Below, piece after piece: positions 1 to 7,811 of a stretch of 15,027 nt of DNA. How positions within the stretch are numbered: position 1 is the first letter of the stretch; every line of letters starts with the position of its first letter. Source of the stretch: CAYNTG01 sp964400105 (GTDB lineage: Bacteria; UBP14; UBA6098). The notes beneath the pieces are model-generated. The model searched no databases and had not been told where the DNA came from. It saw only the letters and a list, made by a program, of their open reading frames with translations. The position numbers and the translations under genes are program-made. The DNA lies in the NCBI GenBank assembly GCA_964400105.1, contig CAYNTG010000053.1, positions 1 through 15,027 of the forward strand. Direction: 5' to 3'.

Positions 1-526
1 ATTAGATAATTTTAAGCTACCAGATTACAGCGCTAACATGGAATTCGACTGCGATGTCGATTCGCTTGTCGTTTATGTCTGGGATTGCGAGAATGAGCCG
101 GGCGGCGATGGCACTCAGGGAGAATTCGGCATTCTTAATACCGTATTTACATTTTCGGATATAGCAGCAGCCACTATAACGGATACTGTTTGGTTGCAGA
201 GGTATCAAGGCGATATCGGCATCGGCGACAACACACCGAAGCTGCCGGCAGATTATTTCATCTCGCAGAACAGTCCGAATCCGTTCAATGCCACGACTGC
301 AATCCAGTATGGTATCCCGGAGGATGCCGAGGTTCATGTCGAGATTACGAACATCCTCGGCCAGAAGGTCGCTACCCTAGTCGATGAGCACCAGACCGCC
401 GGTTACAAGCGTCTTATCTGGAATGGTCGCGACGATATGGGACGCGAACTATCGAGCGGCGTTTATTTCTATTCGATCAAGGCGAACGGCTTCATGGACA
501 AGAAGCGCGCCATCCTGATGAAATAG
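1..526 (+). CDS. Secreted protein with C-terminal FlgD-Ig/T9SS-like domain (5' end outside window)
   Basis: The reading frame is open from base 2 to the TAG at 524-526, so the gene starts left of the window and 174 C-terminal residues are visible. The first ATG in the window (38) is internal, because the residues before it align with the paralogue at 701-1741. The visible part has an Asp-rich stretch (FDCDVDS, then VVYVWD and GGDGT, possibly calcium-binding by inference) followed by a module of about 90 residues with SPNPFN, ILGQKVATLVD, WNGRD, GVYFYS and a basic end (KKRAILMK). This pattern is typical of FlgD-Ig-like/T9SS type A sorting domains, which mark secreted or surface proteins in FCB-group bacteria. 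The function of the N-terminal part is unknown. It ends in an intrinsic terminator shared with the next gene. Confidence 0.85.
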   Translation, partial: LDNFKLPDYSANMEFDCDVDSLVVYVWDCENEPGGDGTQGEFGILNTVFTFSDIAAATITDTVWLQRYQGDIGIGDNTPKLPADYFISQNSPNPFNATTAIQYGIPEDAEVHVEITNILGQKVATLVDEHQTAGYKRLIWNGRDDMGRELSSGVYFYSIKANGFMDKKRAILMK

Positions 527-591
527 CGCAGTATCGAATTAAAGCGAAATTTAGGGAGTCCTTTTTGGACTCCCTTTTTTTTATTGAAAAT
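251..591 (+). repeat. C-terminal domain plus terminator cassette, copy 1
   Basis: This segment is almost identical to 1466-1807 (offset 1215). Reading base by base I find only two substitutions, within ACGACTGC versus ACGACGGC and GGTATCC versus GGCATCC. There is also one extra T in the terminator T-run of copy 2. Identity covers the C-terminal domain, the stop codon, 26 bases of 3' sequence and the terminator, and stops just after TTGAAAAT. Confidence 0.95.
553..582 (+). terminator. Intrinsic terminator
   Basis: A perfect 9-bp stem, AGGGAGTCC (553-561) with GGACTCCCT (567-575), encloses a TTTTT loop and runs into eight T residues. It lies 26 bases after the stop codon of the first gene and ends its transcript. 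Confidence 0.9.
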
Positions 592-615
592 GCGATCTTA
601 TTCATACATTATAAT
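584..615 (+). promoter_or_regulatory. Possible sigma70-type promoter for the second secreted-protein gene
   Basis: A perfect -10 box TATAAT lies at 610-615. The best -35 match, TTGAAA at 584-589, gives a 20-bp spacer, which is longer than ideal, so only the -10 is convincing. Transcription would start near 622 and leave a leader of about 80 bases. The TTGAAA is part of the duplicated cassette; the copy after 1798 serves nfeD with a better spacing. Confidence 0.35.
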
Positions 616-700
616 ATTAAGCTCTACCCAGTTTGTTTTCCCGGTAACTTCTCGATTGTTGGAGTATCGGTAACGCTGGCATAGATTGGCGGAAATAATA

Positions 701-1741
701 ATGAGTAAAAGACTTAGCCCGACAGCAATTTTTTTATTACTTATAGGATTCGGCATCGCATTGTCGGATGCACGGGAGCCTTGCGATCCCTGCACCGGCA
801 AAACGATCTGGTTAATTATAATTAACGATACGGATTATCATGCCGACCTTTCGCCTTCGAGCGCTACTGAGGATACGTCTTGCTGCCCGGATTGCCTTAC
901 GCCCGAGGAACATTACGCATTTCCTGACACTCTTCCATATCCCAAGACGATCGACTCTCTTCTCGCCATTGCCGATGGTGATGGTTCAAATCCCGATAGC
1001 ATGACGGCAACGGATTGGTTGCACAGCGATTCCGTTACCGGAACGGAAATTCAGATTCCGCCTTATTATACCACGTGCTGTTGCACCAACGGTGTCTATT
1101 GGAAAGCCCGGATGTGGGACGCCGCCACATCGACATGGTCGGCATGGACCGATGTTCATGTTACGGAACAGGGGAATACCTATTTTTTCTCGTATTTGAT
1201 CGCCTTGATCAATACCGGCGGTTTCAAGGAACCCGATTTATCCGGCGACATGGTTTTCGATTGCGATGTCGATTCGGTTGTCGTTTATGTCTGGGATACC
1301 GAGGATGAGATTGGTGGTGATGGCACCCGGGGTGAATTTGGCATCAGCGCCAGAACATGGCCCGATCCAGCAACGATTGGCGGTGCGTTGATGGATACGG
1401 TTTGGTTGCAGAGGTATGATCCTTCCGGGTTGGGCATCGATGACAACGAGCATAAATTACCTGTGGATTATTTCATCTCGCAGAACAGTCCGAATCCGTT
1501 CAATGCCACGACGGCAATCCAGTATGGCATCCCGGAGGATGCCGAGGTTCATGTCGAGATTACGAACATCCTCGGCCAGAAGGTCGCTACCCTAGTCGAT
1601 GAGCACCAGACCGCCGGTTACAAGCGTCTTATCTGGAATGGTCGCGACGATATGGGACGCGAACTATCGAGCGGCGTTTATTTCTATTCGATCAAGGCGA
1701 ACGGCTTCATGGACAAGAAGCGCGCCATCCTGATGAAATAG
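701..1741 (+). CDS. Secreted Cys-rich protein with C-terminal FlgD-Ig/T9SS-like domain
   Basis: This 346-residue protein is a paralogue of the gene at 1-526. I chose ATG 701 because it gives a clean signal peptide (basic MSKR, hydrophobic IFLLLIGFGIAL, likely cleavage after SDA). An in-frame TTG at 686 would only add five residues. The mature N-terminal half is rich in Cys: C28xxC31, C61-C62-x2-C65 and a C126-C127-C128 triplet, plus C188. This fits disulfides or metal binding after export; no known domain is recognised there. Around 185-208 come FDCDVDS, VVYVWD and GGDGT, as in the paralogue. Residues 256-346 form the FlgD-Ig/T9SS-like domain, nearly identical at DNA level to the first gene. 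The upstream homologous part is only roughly half identical in protein sequence. Probably monocistronic, ending in its own terminator. Confidence 0.85.
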   Translation: MSKRLSPTAIFLLLIGFGIALSDAREPCDPCTGKTIWLIIINDTDYHADLSPSSATEDTSCCPDCLTPEEHYAFPDTLPYPKTIDSLLAIADGDGSNPDSMTATDWLHSDSVTGTEIQIPPYYTTCCCTNGVYWKARMWDAATSTWSAWTDVHVTEQGNTYFFSYLIALINTGGFKEPDLSGDMVFDCDVDSVVVYVWDTEDEIGGDGTRGEFGISARTWPDPATIGGALMDTVWLQRYDPSGLGIDDNEHKLPVDYFISQNSPNPFNATTAIQYGIPEDAEVHVEITNILGQKVATLVDEHQTAGYKRLIWNGRDDMGRELSSGVYFYSIKANGFMDKKRAILMK

Positions 1742-1807
1742 CGCAGTATCGAATTAAAGCGAAATTTAGGGAGTCCTTTTTGGACTCCCTTTTTTTTTAT
1801 TGAAAAT
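1466..1807 (+). repeat. C-terminal domain plus terminator cassette, copy 2
   Basis: This is the second copy of the cassette at 251-591, with two substitutions and one added T. Homology between the two genes continues upstream of the cassette but with many differences, so the cassette boundary is sharp on both sides. Confidence 0.95.
1768..1798 (+). terminator. Intrinsic terminator (second copy)
   Basis: It has the same 9-bp stem and TTTTT loop as the terminator at 553-582, with stem arms 1768-1776 and 1782-1790, followed by nine T residues. Confidence 0.9.
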
Positions 1808-1828
1808 ATATTTAATTAGTCTTATATT
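1800..1828 (+). promoter_or_regulatory. Promoter of the NfeD protease gene, apparently leaderless
   Basis: TTGAAA (1800-1805, 5/6 match to the -35 consensus) and TATATT (1823-1828, 5/6 match to the -10 consensus) are separated by 17 bp. Transcription would be expected 6-8 bases after the -10, at about 1835, which is the A of the start codon. No Shine-Dalgarno site at a usable distance precedes that ATG, which agrees with a leaderless transcript. Confidence 0.6.
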
Positions 1829-1834
1829 AGAGAG

Positions 1835-3112
1835 ATGCGAGTAAAACTATACATTATATTATTGGCGTTTGCCACGGTTGCCGCCGCTCAGACGGTGCCG
1901 ATAATCACCATAGACGGCGCGATCAATCCGGTTAGCTCGAAATATATCATACGGAATATCGAGGATGCCGAGGATGAGAACGCGCCGTGCATTGTTATCC
2001 TCCTCGATACGCCTGGAGGTCTTATGTCCTCCACGGAGGACCTTACGCGCGCTATCATGGCCTCGAATATTCCGGTTGTGGTTTATGTCTATCCCCAGGG
2101 CGGTCGTGCGGCCAGCGCCGGTGTATTTATAACCTATTCCGCCGACATTGCCGCAATGACGCCGGGAACGCGCATCGGTGCGGCACATCCGGTAAGTATG
2201 ATGGGCGGCGCCGGCAAAGCGGATTCTTCCGCTGCGATGATGGAAAAGGTTGCCAACGATGCGGTCGCCAATGTGAGATCGATTGCGAAACAACGGGGGC
2301 GTAACGATGAATGGCCGGAAAAGGCTATTCATGATTCGGAGAGCATCACGGAGAACGAGGCTTTGGAGATGAATGTGATTGATCTTATCGCAGTGGATGT
2401 CGATGACCTGCTCGAAAAGCTCGACGGTTTCGCCTACGGCCCGGAAAAGGCCGACACACTCGAACTTTCGCACCCTCGATCCGACGAGCGTCCGATGACG
2501 AGCGTCGAGGATTTTCTCTTCACGTTACTGAACCCGAACGTCGCCTATCTACTCATGATGCTCGGCATCGTCGGAATATATCTCGAGCTGCAGAATCCCG
2601 GCGGCATTCTTCCGGGTGTAGTCGGCGTGATTGCCCTTCTCCTTGCGCTTTATGTGTTCCAGATATTGCCGTTCAACTATGTGGGGATTGCCTTTATAAT
2701 TTTGGCAATCGGCTTATTCGTCGCCGAGGCTTTGACGGTCACATTCGGCTTATTAACAACTGGAGGTGTTGTTTCTATGTTGGCAGGAAGTTTTTTACTT
2801 ACGAGCGGGAACCCATCGCTTTTCACGATTTCGTGGGAGGTCATAATTCCAACCGTTGCGGTGATGTCGCTTATTATTATCTTCGTTCTGTTCAAAGCCG
2901 TGCAGGCTGTAGTCTCGAAACCGGTTTCCGGTCGAGATGGGATGGTCGGTGAGCATGGAATAGTTGCGGAAAAGGCCGTTAGCGGATCGAGCAATTTCTA
3001 TATCAATATTCACGGTGAGCTTTGGGCGGCAACTGGCGAGGAGCTTAAACCCGGCATGGAGGTGGTTGTCGAGTCGGTCGAAGGGAATAAACTGAGAATT
3101 AAAAAGGTATAA
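1835..3112 (+). CDS. nfeD: NfeD family membrane-bound serine protease (ClpP class)
   Basis: This 425-residue protein has all parts of a long NfeD protein. A signal peptide (residues 1-19, AAA before Q) is followed by a ClpP/crotonase-fold protease domain (about 21-200). The nucleophile is S94 in RAASAG, after the LLDTPGG segment, and the general-base lysine is likely K138 in EKVAND. About five membrane segments follow (near 226-242, 247-268, 272-290, 293-312 and 322-346). A C-terminal NfeD OB-fold (about 358-425, ending LRIKKV) closes the protein. Family members cleave hydrophobic segments of membrane proteins, often working with an SPFH/stomatin partner; the partner gene is absent here. The start is fixed by the signal peptide. 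The gene appears monocistronic, with its own promoter and terminator. Confidence 0.93.
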   Translation: MRVKLYIILLAFATVAAAQTVPIITIDGAINPVSSKYIIRNIEDAEDENAPCIVILLDTPGGLMSSTEDLTRAIMASNIPVVVYVYPQGGRAASAGVFITYSADIAAMTPGTRIGAAHPVSMMGGAGKADSSAAMMEKVANDAVANVRSIAKQRGRNDEWPEKAIHDSESITENEALEMNVIDLIAVDVDDLLEKLDGFAYGPEKADTLELSHPRSDERPMTSVEDFLFTLLNPNVAYLLMMLGIVGIYLELQNPGGILPGVVGVIALLLALYVFQILPFNYVGIAFIILAIGLFVAEALTVTFGLLTTGGVVSMLAGSFLLTSGNPSLFTISWEVIIPTVAVMSLIIIFVLFKAVQAVVSKPVSGRDGMVGEHGIVAEKAVSGSSNFYINIHGELWAATGEELKPGMEVVVESVEGNKLRIKKV

Positions 3113-3150
3113 TATAGATCGGATAGCAATCTCGTTACACCTGAAAGGGA

Positions 3151-3177
3151 ATCGTTCGGAGTCCGGGCGATTTTTTT
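3151..3177 (+). terminator. Intrinsic terminator after nfeD
   Basis: Arms ATCGTTCGG (3151-3159) and CCGGGCGAT (3163-3171) pair over 9 bp, with two G-U wobbles in RNA, around an AGT loop and lead into seven T residues. It lies 38 bases after the nfeD stop and only 12 bases before the next start codon. Confidence 0.75.
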
Positions 3178-3189
3178 AACTCGTTAAAT

Positions 3190-5781
3190 ATGAATAAATT
3201 ATGGAATAAAATATCGCCCTTGCTTCCATTGGTGCAAAAACCCGCGAGGTATATCGGCGGCGAGGTTGGTGAGGTTAAAAAGGATTTTCGCAATGGGATG
3301 TTGCGATTTTGTTTGTGCTTCCCGGAGGTCTATGAAGTCGGTGTCAGCCACCACGGGGGTCGAATTTTATACAGCGCGGTAAATGCCGGCAAAGACCTGA
3401 TCTGTGAAAGGGCTTACTGCCCGTGGCAGGATATGATCACTCTTCTTCGCGAAAGGAATATCCCTCTGTTTTCGCTGGAATCGAAGACGCCGCTCGCGGA
3501 TTTCGATGTGCTCGGCTTCTCGATGGAATACGAGCTATCGTTCACCAATGTCCTCGAGATGCTCGATCTGGCTGGAATCCCGATTTGCTCGAAGGACCGT
3601 AATGAGGACGATCCGATCGTTATAGCCGGAGGGCCGTGTATCTTCAACCCGGAACCGATGGCGCCATTTTTCGATATGATCGTATTCGGCGATGGCGAGG
3701 AGATTCTGCCGAATATCCTCGAAAAAATCCGAACCTCGGAGCTTTCGCGAAGTGAAATTTTACGCGAACTCTCCGGTATGCGCGGGGTCTATGTGCCTGC
3801 TTTATATGAGGTTAAATGTAGCGGAGGGCGATTCGAGTCCTTCAATCCTTTGCCGGAAGCGCCTTATCCCGTTCGCTCCATCGAGGTCGCGGATATCTCG
3901 AATAAGGATTTCGTTCCAAGCTCGATAGTCCCGTGGATCGAAGCGATTCACGACCGCCTCAGCATCGAGATCATGCGCGGTTGTGGTCGCGGTTGTAGGT
4001 TTTGTTCCGCTGGTTGGATCTACCGACCTGTCCGCGAAAAGGACATCGAATCCGTGATCGAGGAGATCGACACGGCGCTCCAGAAAACCGGCTTGGAGGA
4101 GATCGGCTTGCTCTCGCTATCCACGACCGATTACGGCAATATCGGTTCGCTTCTCGCGCGTCTCGGACCTTCCTCGGAGACGAACCATTTCAGCGTCTCG
4201 GTTCCGTCCATTAGACCGGAGCACCTCGACGGCGCAGCTCTCGATGTCCTCGGGAATGTGCGAAAATCGTCGATCACACTCGCCCCGGAGGCTGCTACGG
4301 AGAGGCTTCGCGGCGTGATAAACAAGAGAATCGACGAGGATCTTTTTTTCAAAACGATCGAGCGTGTTTTTGCAGCAGGATGGCGCACCATCAAGCTCTA
4401 CTTTATGGTCGGGCTTCCCACGGAAACCGACGAGGACGTTGTTGCTATCGGGAATTTTTGTCGCCACGCGGACTCTATCGCGCGGAAATACCGCGCCAGG
4501 ATCCATGTCTCACTATCGCCATTCGTGCCAAAAGCGCACACGCCTTTTGCATGGGAGGCTCAGGACGCGCCATCCGAAATCCAGCGCAAACTGGAACTCG
4601 TTCGACAGGAGCTTCGTCGTAACCGGATAAATATATCCGGTCGAAATGTATTCCTTTCGCGTATCGAAGCGGCGTTGTCGCGCGGCAATCGCGAGATTGC
4701 GAATGTAATCGAAGCGGTATGGAGGGAGACCGGCGGTTTCGATGCGTGGCGCGAGAGCTTCGACGCGAATATTTGGGAGAAGGCCTTCGAGGAGGCCGGT
4801 CTCGATATCGCCGCCTTCTCCGAGGCCATCGATCCGGATTCTCCTGTGTCGTGGGATATCGTGTATAAGGGCGCGCCGAAGGAATATCTGCTTGCGGAGC
4901 GGGATAATGCATATCGTGGCGATTACTCGCCGAACTGTTTCGAGCGTGGCGGCTGCGCGAATTGCGGGATATGCGATTTTTCCACAGTGTCGAATTTTGA
5001 CTCCGATATCGTCCTGAAAAATCAGGATTCGAGTTATGGCCGCCGTTCGAGAAAGAGCCGCTCTGCTGCCGTTGCAATGAGCAATCACATTCGCGTGCGT
5101 TATTCCAAAACCGGCGAAATGCGTTGGCTCGGTCATCTCGACACAACCAGAGCGCTCGGACGCGCTATCAAAAGAAGCGGAATGAAGGTCGCGTATTCTG
5201 AGGGACATCACCAGCACCAGAGGATCGCATTCGGCCCACCGCTGCCTAACGGCTTCGAGAGCCGCGCCGAATACATGGATATCGAGGTTTTAAACTATCC
5301 GACCGGCTCCATTATCTCCGGGCTTTCAGATAATTTCCCGATGGGTTTTCAGGTTGTGGATGCGAAGCAGATTTTTAAAAAGTCAACCAGCCTTTTCGAC
5401 GTCATCGATGTGGCGCTTTTTCACGTTGCTATTCCACGGGAACTCGAACCGGAGCTTCCAACTCTATTCGACGAGATTTTGCAACGACCGGAAATCCCAT
5501 TCGAGCGCCGCAAGAAGGCTATCGACTTGAAAAAGCTATATCGCCGGCATCGTTTTGTGGAAAAAGGCGACCAATTCGAGTTGTGGCTTCTTTTGCAATG
5601 CAATCCGAGAGGCTCCGGACGCCCGAACGAATTTTTGCAAGCGGCTGGTTTTTCAATCGAGGAAGCACTCGGTCTTCGATATGTGCGCGAGGAGCTTCTT
5701 ATCGAGCGTCAGGAAAACTTTTTCGATCCATTCGGACAGAAATGGGGAACATGGCAAGACAGGATTATATCCGATGAATAA
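3190..5781 (+). CDS. TIGR03960-type radical SAM protein fused to DUF2344 (TIGR03936) domain
   Basis: This 863-residue protein opens with the family's typical start: VQKPARYIGGE, then FPEVYEVGVSH, then LFSLESKTPL and FNPEPMAPFFD. This N-terminal part resembles a B12-binding fold, but I see no DxHxxG cobalamin motif. The radical SAM domain has the cluster motif C265xxxC269xxC272 and continues with LAPEAATERLRG and YFMVGLPTETDED. After it comes a second Cys cluster (C583, C589xxC592xxC595) that could hold another Fe-S cluster or zinc. Residues from about 634 to 863 form the DUF2344 domain (RVRYSKTGEMRWLGHLD). In other bacteria the two parts can be separate genes. The reaction is not known to me; a role in RNA or ribosome modification is inferred from context. 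No Shine-Dalgarno site precedes ATG 3190, but the start agrees with the family. The end overlaps rsmB by 8 bases. Confidence 0.92.
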   Translation: MNKLWNKISPLLPLVQKPARYIGGEVGEVKKDFRNGMLRFCLCFPEVYEVGVSHHGGRILYSAVNAGKDLICERAYCPWQDMITLLRERNIPLFSLESKTPLADFDVLGFSMEYELSFTNVLEMLDLAGIPICSKDRNEDDPIVIAGGPCIFNPEPMAPFFDMIVFGDGEEILPNILEKIRTSELSRSEILRELSGMRGVYVPALYEVKCSGGRFESFNPLPEAPYPVRSIEVADISNKDFVPSSIVPWIEAIHDRLSIEIMRGCGRGCRFCSAGWIYRPVREKDIESVIEEIDTALQKTGLEEIGLLSLSTTDYGNIGSLLARLGPSSETNHFSVSVPSIRPEHLDGAALDVLGNVRKSSITLAPEAATERLRGVINKRIDEDLFFKTIERVFAAGWRTIKLYFMVGLPTETDEDVVAIGNFCRHADSIARKYRARIHVSLSPFVPKAHTPFAWEAQDAPSEIQRKLELVRQELRRNRINISGRNVFLSRIEAALSRGNREIANVIEAVWRETGGFDAWRESFDANIWEKAFEEAGLDIAAFSEAIDPDSPVSWDIVYKGAPKEYLLAERDNAYRGDYSPNCFERGGCANCGICDFSTVSNFDSDIVLKNQDSSYGRRSRKSRSAAVAMSNHIRVRYSKTGEMRWLGHLDTTRALGRAIKRSGMKVAYSEGHHQHQRIAFGPPLPNGFESRAEYMDIEVLNYPTGSIISGLSDNFPMGFQVVDAKQIFKKSTSLFDVIDVALFHVAIPRELEPELPTLFDEILQRPEIPFERRKKAIDLKKLYRRHRFVEKGDQFELWLLLQCNPRGSGRPNEFLQAAGFSIEEALGLRYVREELLIERQENFFDPFGQKWGTWQDRIISDE

Positions 5782-7099
5782 ATTCAAGCGTGGCGTCGAA
5801 GCCCGATATATCGCCCTCAAGGCTATCGCTGGCGTTCGACGCGGCGAACACGGCGACGATGTGTTGCGAAAACTTCTCGCGAATTCCAAACTCGAATCGA
5901 GGGACAGAGCGCTGGCCTATGCCATAACGATGGCGGTTCTCCGAAATTTGATCCACATCGATGTGATAGTCGATTCGCTCGTTATCGGGAAAAAGCTCGA
6001 CGATCCGGTCCGCGACGCTCTGCGAATCGGCGTGGCGCAGCTCCATTTTATGACGAAGATCCCTCCTCATGCTGCGGTTTCGACTGCTGTTGAACTTGTG
6101 AAAATCTCGAGCAAATCGTCGTCGTCGGGCCTTGTAAATGCAGTCATGCGCCGAATCGTCGTCGGCGATATTCCAAAGATCGGTCCATTCGATAGCGAAA
6201 TCGACCGAATATCCATCGAGAATTCGCATCCGAAATGGCTGATCGATCGATGGATATCGCGGCACGGTGTCGAGTTTGCGGAATCGCTTTCTGCGGCCAA
6301 CAACCGCGAACCGAACCTGACGATTCGTGCGAATTCCCGAAGGATGCCCGCCGTGGAATTGGAGATTTATTTCAAGGAAAAGGAAATCTCGGCAATGCAG
6401 ATGTCCGATTTTCCCGAATATCTAAGTGTGGAAAACTGCGGCGATCCGGCTGCACTTACTGGTTTCGCCGACGGATTATTCAGCATTCAGGACCCGGCTT
6501 TCGGCGTTCCGGTATGGCTGCTTTCACCGATGCCGGGCGAGACGATCCTCGAGATCGGTTGCGCTCCCGGCGGCAAGATTACTCATCTCGCCGAGATCGC
6601 CGGTGGGGATATCGAGCTTCACGGTATCGATATTTCCGGTTCGCGCATGGCAATGGTGGAGGATAATCTTCGAAGGCTCGGCCTCTCCGAGGATGTCGAA
6701 TTGCACGTCGCCGACGCGCTCCATTTCGAGATGCCGAAATATTTCGACGCCATCTTGCTCGATGTGCCTTGCACATCGCTCGGTGTCGTTCGAAGGCATC
6801 CTGAGATAAGATATATCCGGCGACCGGAGGATATATCGAGGATGGCCGCCATCCAACACGATCTTATCGCCGCCGCGTTTCGGCTTCTAAAGCCTGGTGG
6901 GCGGCTCGTCTATTGTTCATGCTCTACAGAGCCTGAAGAGGGCGAAGGCCATCTCGATTCGCTTCCGGCTGGAGCCTCTCCTGTCCGCGTTGCAACCGGA
7001 ATTCCACAGTCAATCCAGGATGGCGCTATCGTGCGAACATGGCCGCATCTTCACGGCACGGACGGCATGTTCTGCGCGAGCATAGCGAAGGATGGATAA
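5774..7099 (+). CDS. rsmB: 16S rRNA (cytosine-C5) methyltransferase RsmB
   Basis: This 441-residue protein is of normal length for RsmB/Sun, which methylates C967 of 16S rRNA with SAM. The N-terminal 140 or so residues form the NusB-like RNA-binding domain (ARYIALKAI, then RDRALAYAIT). The SAM-binding motif is ILEIGCAPGGKIT (C263 to K268). Motif IV, DVPCTSLGVVRRHPE, carries the release cysteine C333. Motif VI, VYCSCST, carries the catalytic cysteine C383; the usual form is YSTCS, so C381 in place of Ser is a small variation. ATG 5774 is chosen because homology starts there, an AGGA lies about 10 bases upstream, and it overlaps the previous gene's stop (ATGAATAA), implying translational coupling. 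The same frame is open upstream of it, but that sequence belongs to the radical SAM gene. Confidence 0.95.
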   Translation: MNKFKRGVEARYIALKAIAGVRRGEHGDDVLRKLLANSKLESRDRALAYAITMAVLRNLIHIDVIVDSLVIGKKLDDPVRDALRIGVAQLHFMTKIPPHAAVSTAVELVKISSKSSSSGLVNAVMRRIVVGDIPKIGPFDSEIDRISIENSHPKWLIDRWISRHGVEFAESLSAANNREPNLTIRANSRRMPAVELEIYFKEKEISAMQMSDFPEYLSVENCGDPAALTGFADGLFSIQDPAFGVPVWLLSPMPGETILEIGCAPGGKITHLAEIAGGDIELHGIDISGSRMAMVEDNLRRLGLSEDVELHVADALHFEMPKYFDAILLDVPCTSLGVVRRHPEIRYIRRPEDISRMAAIQHDLIAAAFRLLKPGGRLVYCSCSTEPEEGEGHLDSLPAGASPVRVATGIPQSIQDGAIVRTWPHLHGTDGMFCASIAKDG

Positions 7100-7811
7100 T
7101 CGATAAGCACCTGAAGCACCGCGAGAAAATCGTCGAAGGCCCGATTCTGCCGGCGATATGGCACGTCGCTTTGCCGATGATGGTCTCGATGGGCCTCCAG
7201 AGCCTCTTCAATCTCGTGGATATCTACTTTGTTGGGAAGCTAAGCGCGCAAGCCGTGGCCGCCGTAGGCATGAGCGGCATTGTGATGTTCGTGATGATGA
7301 CGTTCATCATCGGCCTCGGCACTGCGACGCGCGCGCTCATCGCGCGGTTCGTCGGTTCCCGCGATATGGACAAGGCGGCCGAGACCGCGTTCGCCAGCCT
7401 GACCATCGCCCTTGGCCTGTCGGTTCTGGTCGCCTTTTTCGGGACGTTTCTCGCGCCGCAGATACTCGAGCTGCTTGGCGCGGAGGGCGAGGTTCTGGTT
7501 TTAGGTGTGAAATACATCCGCATCATGTTCATCGGAGTGATGGGATTGAGCTTTTCCATATCCGTCAATTCGATCCTCCAGGGGGCGGGCGATGCCAGAA
7601 CGCCGATGATTATCCTGCTCTTCTCCACCGGCCTGAATATCATCCTCGATCCGATGCTCATCATGGGTTACGGCCCATTTCCGAAGCTCGGCGTCGAGGG
7701 CGCGGCAATAGCAACCGTCTGCGCGAGGGGGATGGCGATGGTCATCGGCCTGATCGTCCTCTTCTTCGGCAAAAGCGGATTCAAGCTCTCGATCAAAGAT
7801 TTCTCATGGAG
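7039..7811 (+). CDS. MATE family multidrug/Na+ efflux protein, 3' part lost in assembly gap
   Basis: 257 residues are visible of a family that is usually about 450 long. Typical features are EGPILPAIWHVALPMM, NLVDIYFVG, a series of hydrophobic helices, LQGAGDARTP and NIILDPMLI. MATE proteins export cationic drugs or metabolites using Na+ or H+ gradients. The start is uncertain. ATG 7039 is the only ATG in frame, but it lies 61 bases inside rsmB, and the first 20 or so residues there are just the out-of-frame reading of rsmB. MATE homology begins near residue 30. An AAGGA at 7088-7092 precedes ATA 7096, ATC 7099 and CTG 7111, so a rare start codon is possible. The gene is cut at 7811 and probably needs about 190 more codons. 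Confidence 0.85.

Noticed and set aside
257..526. Claim of a working type IX secretion system
   Set aside because: The C-terminal domain is of the FlgD-Ig/T9SS-like type, but no Por/Gld/Spr secretion gene is in the window, and this domain also occurs in phyla where T9SS is not established.
4475..5217. Minus-strand open frames of more than 220 codons inside the radical SAM gene
   Set aside because: Both are antisense, low-complexity Arg/Ser-rich translations with no family resemblance, while the plus strand matches its family along its whole length.
5555..5773. Upstream extension of rsmB to 5555
   Set aside because: These codons re-read the DUF2344 coding region in another frame. RsmB homology and the coupled start both begin at 5774.
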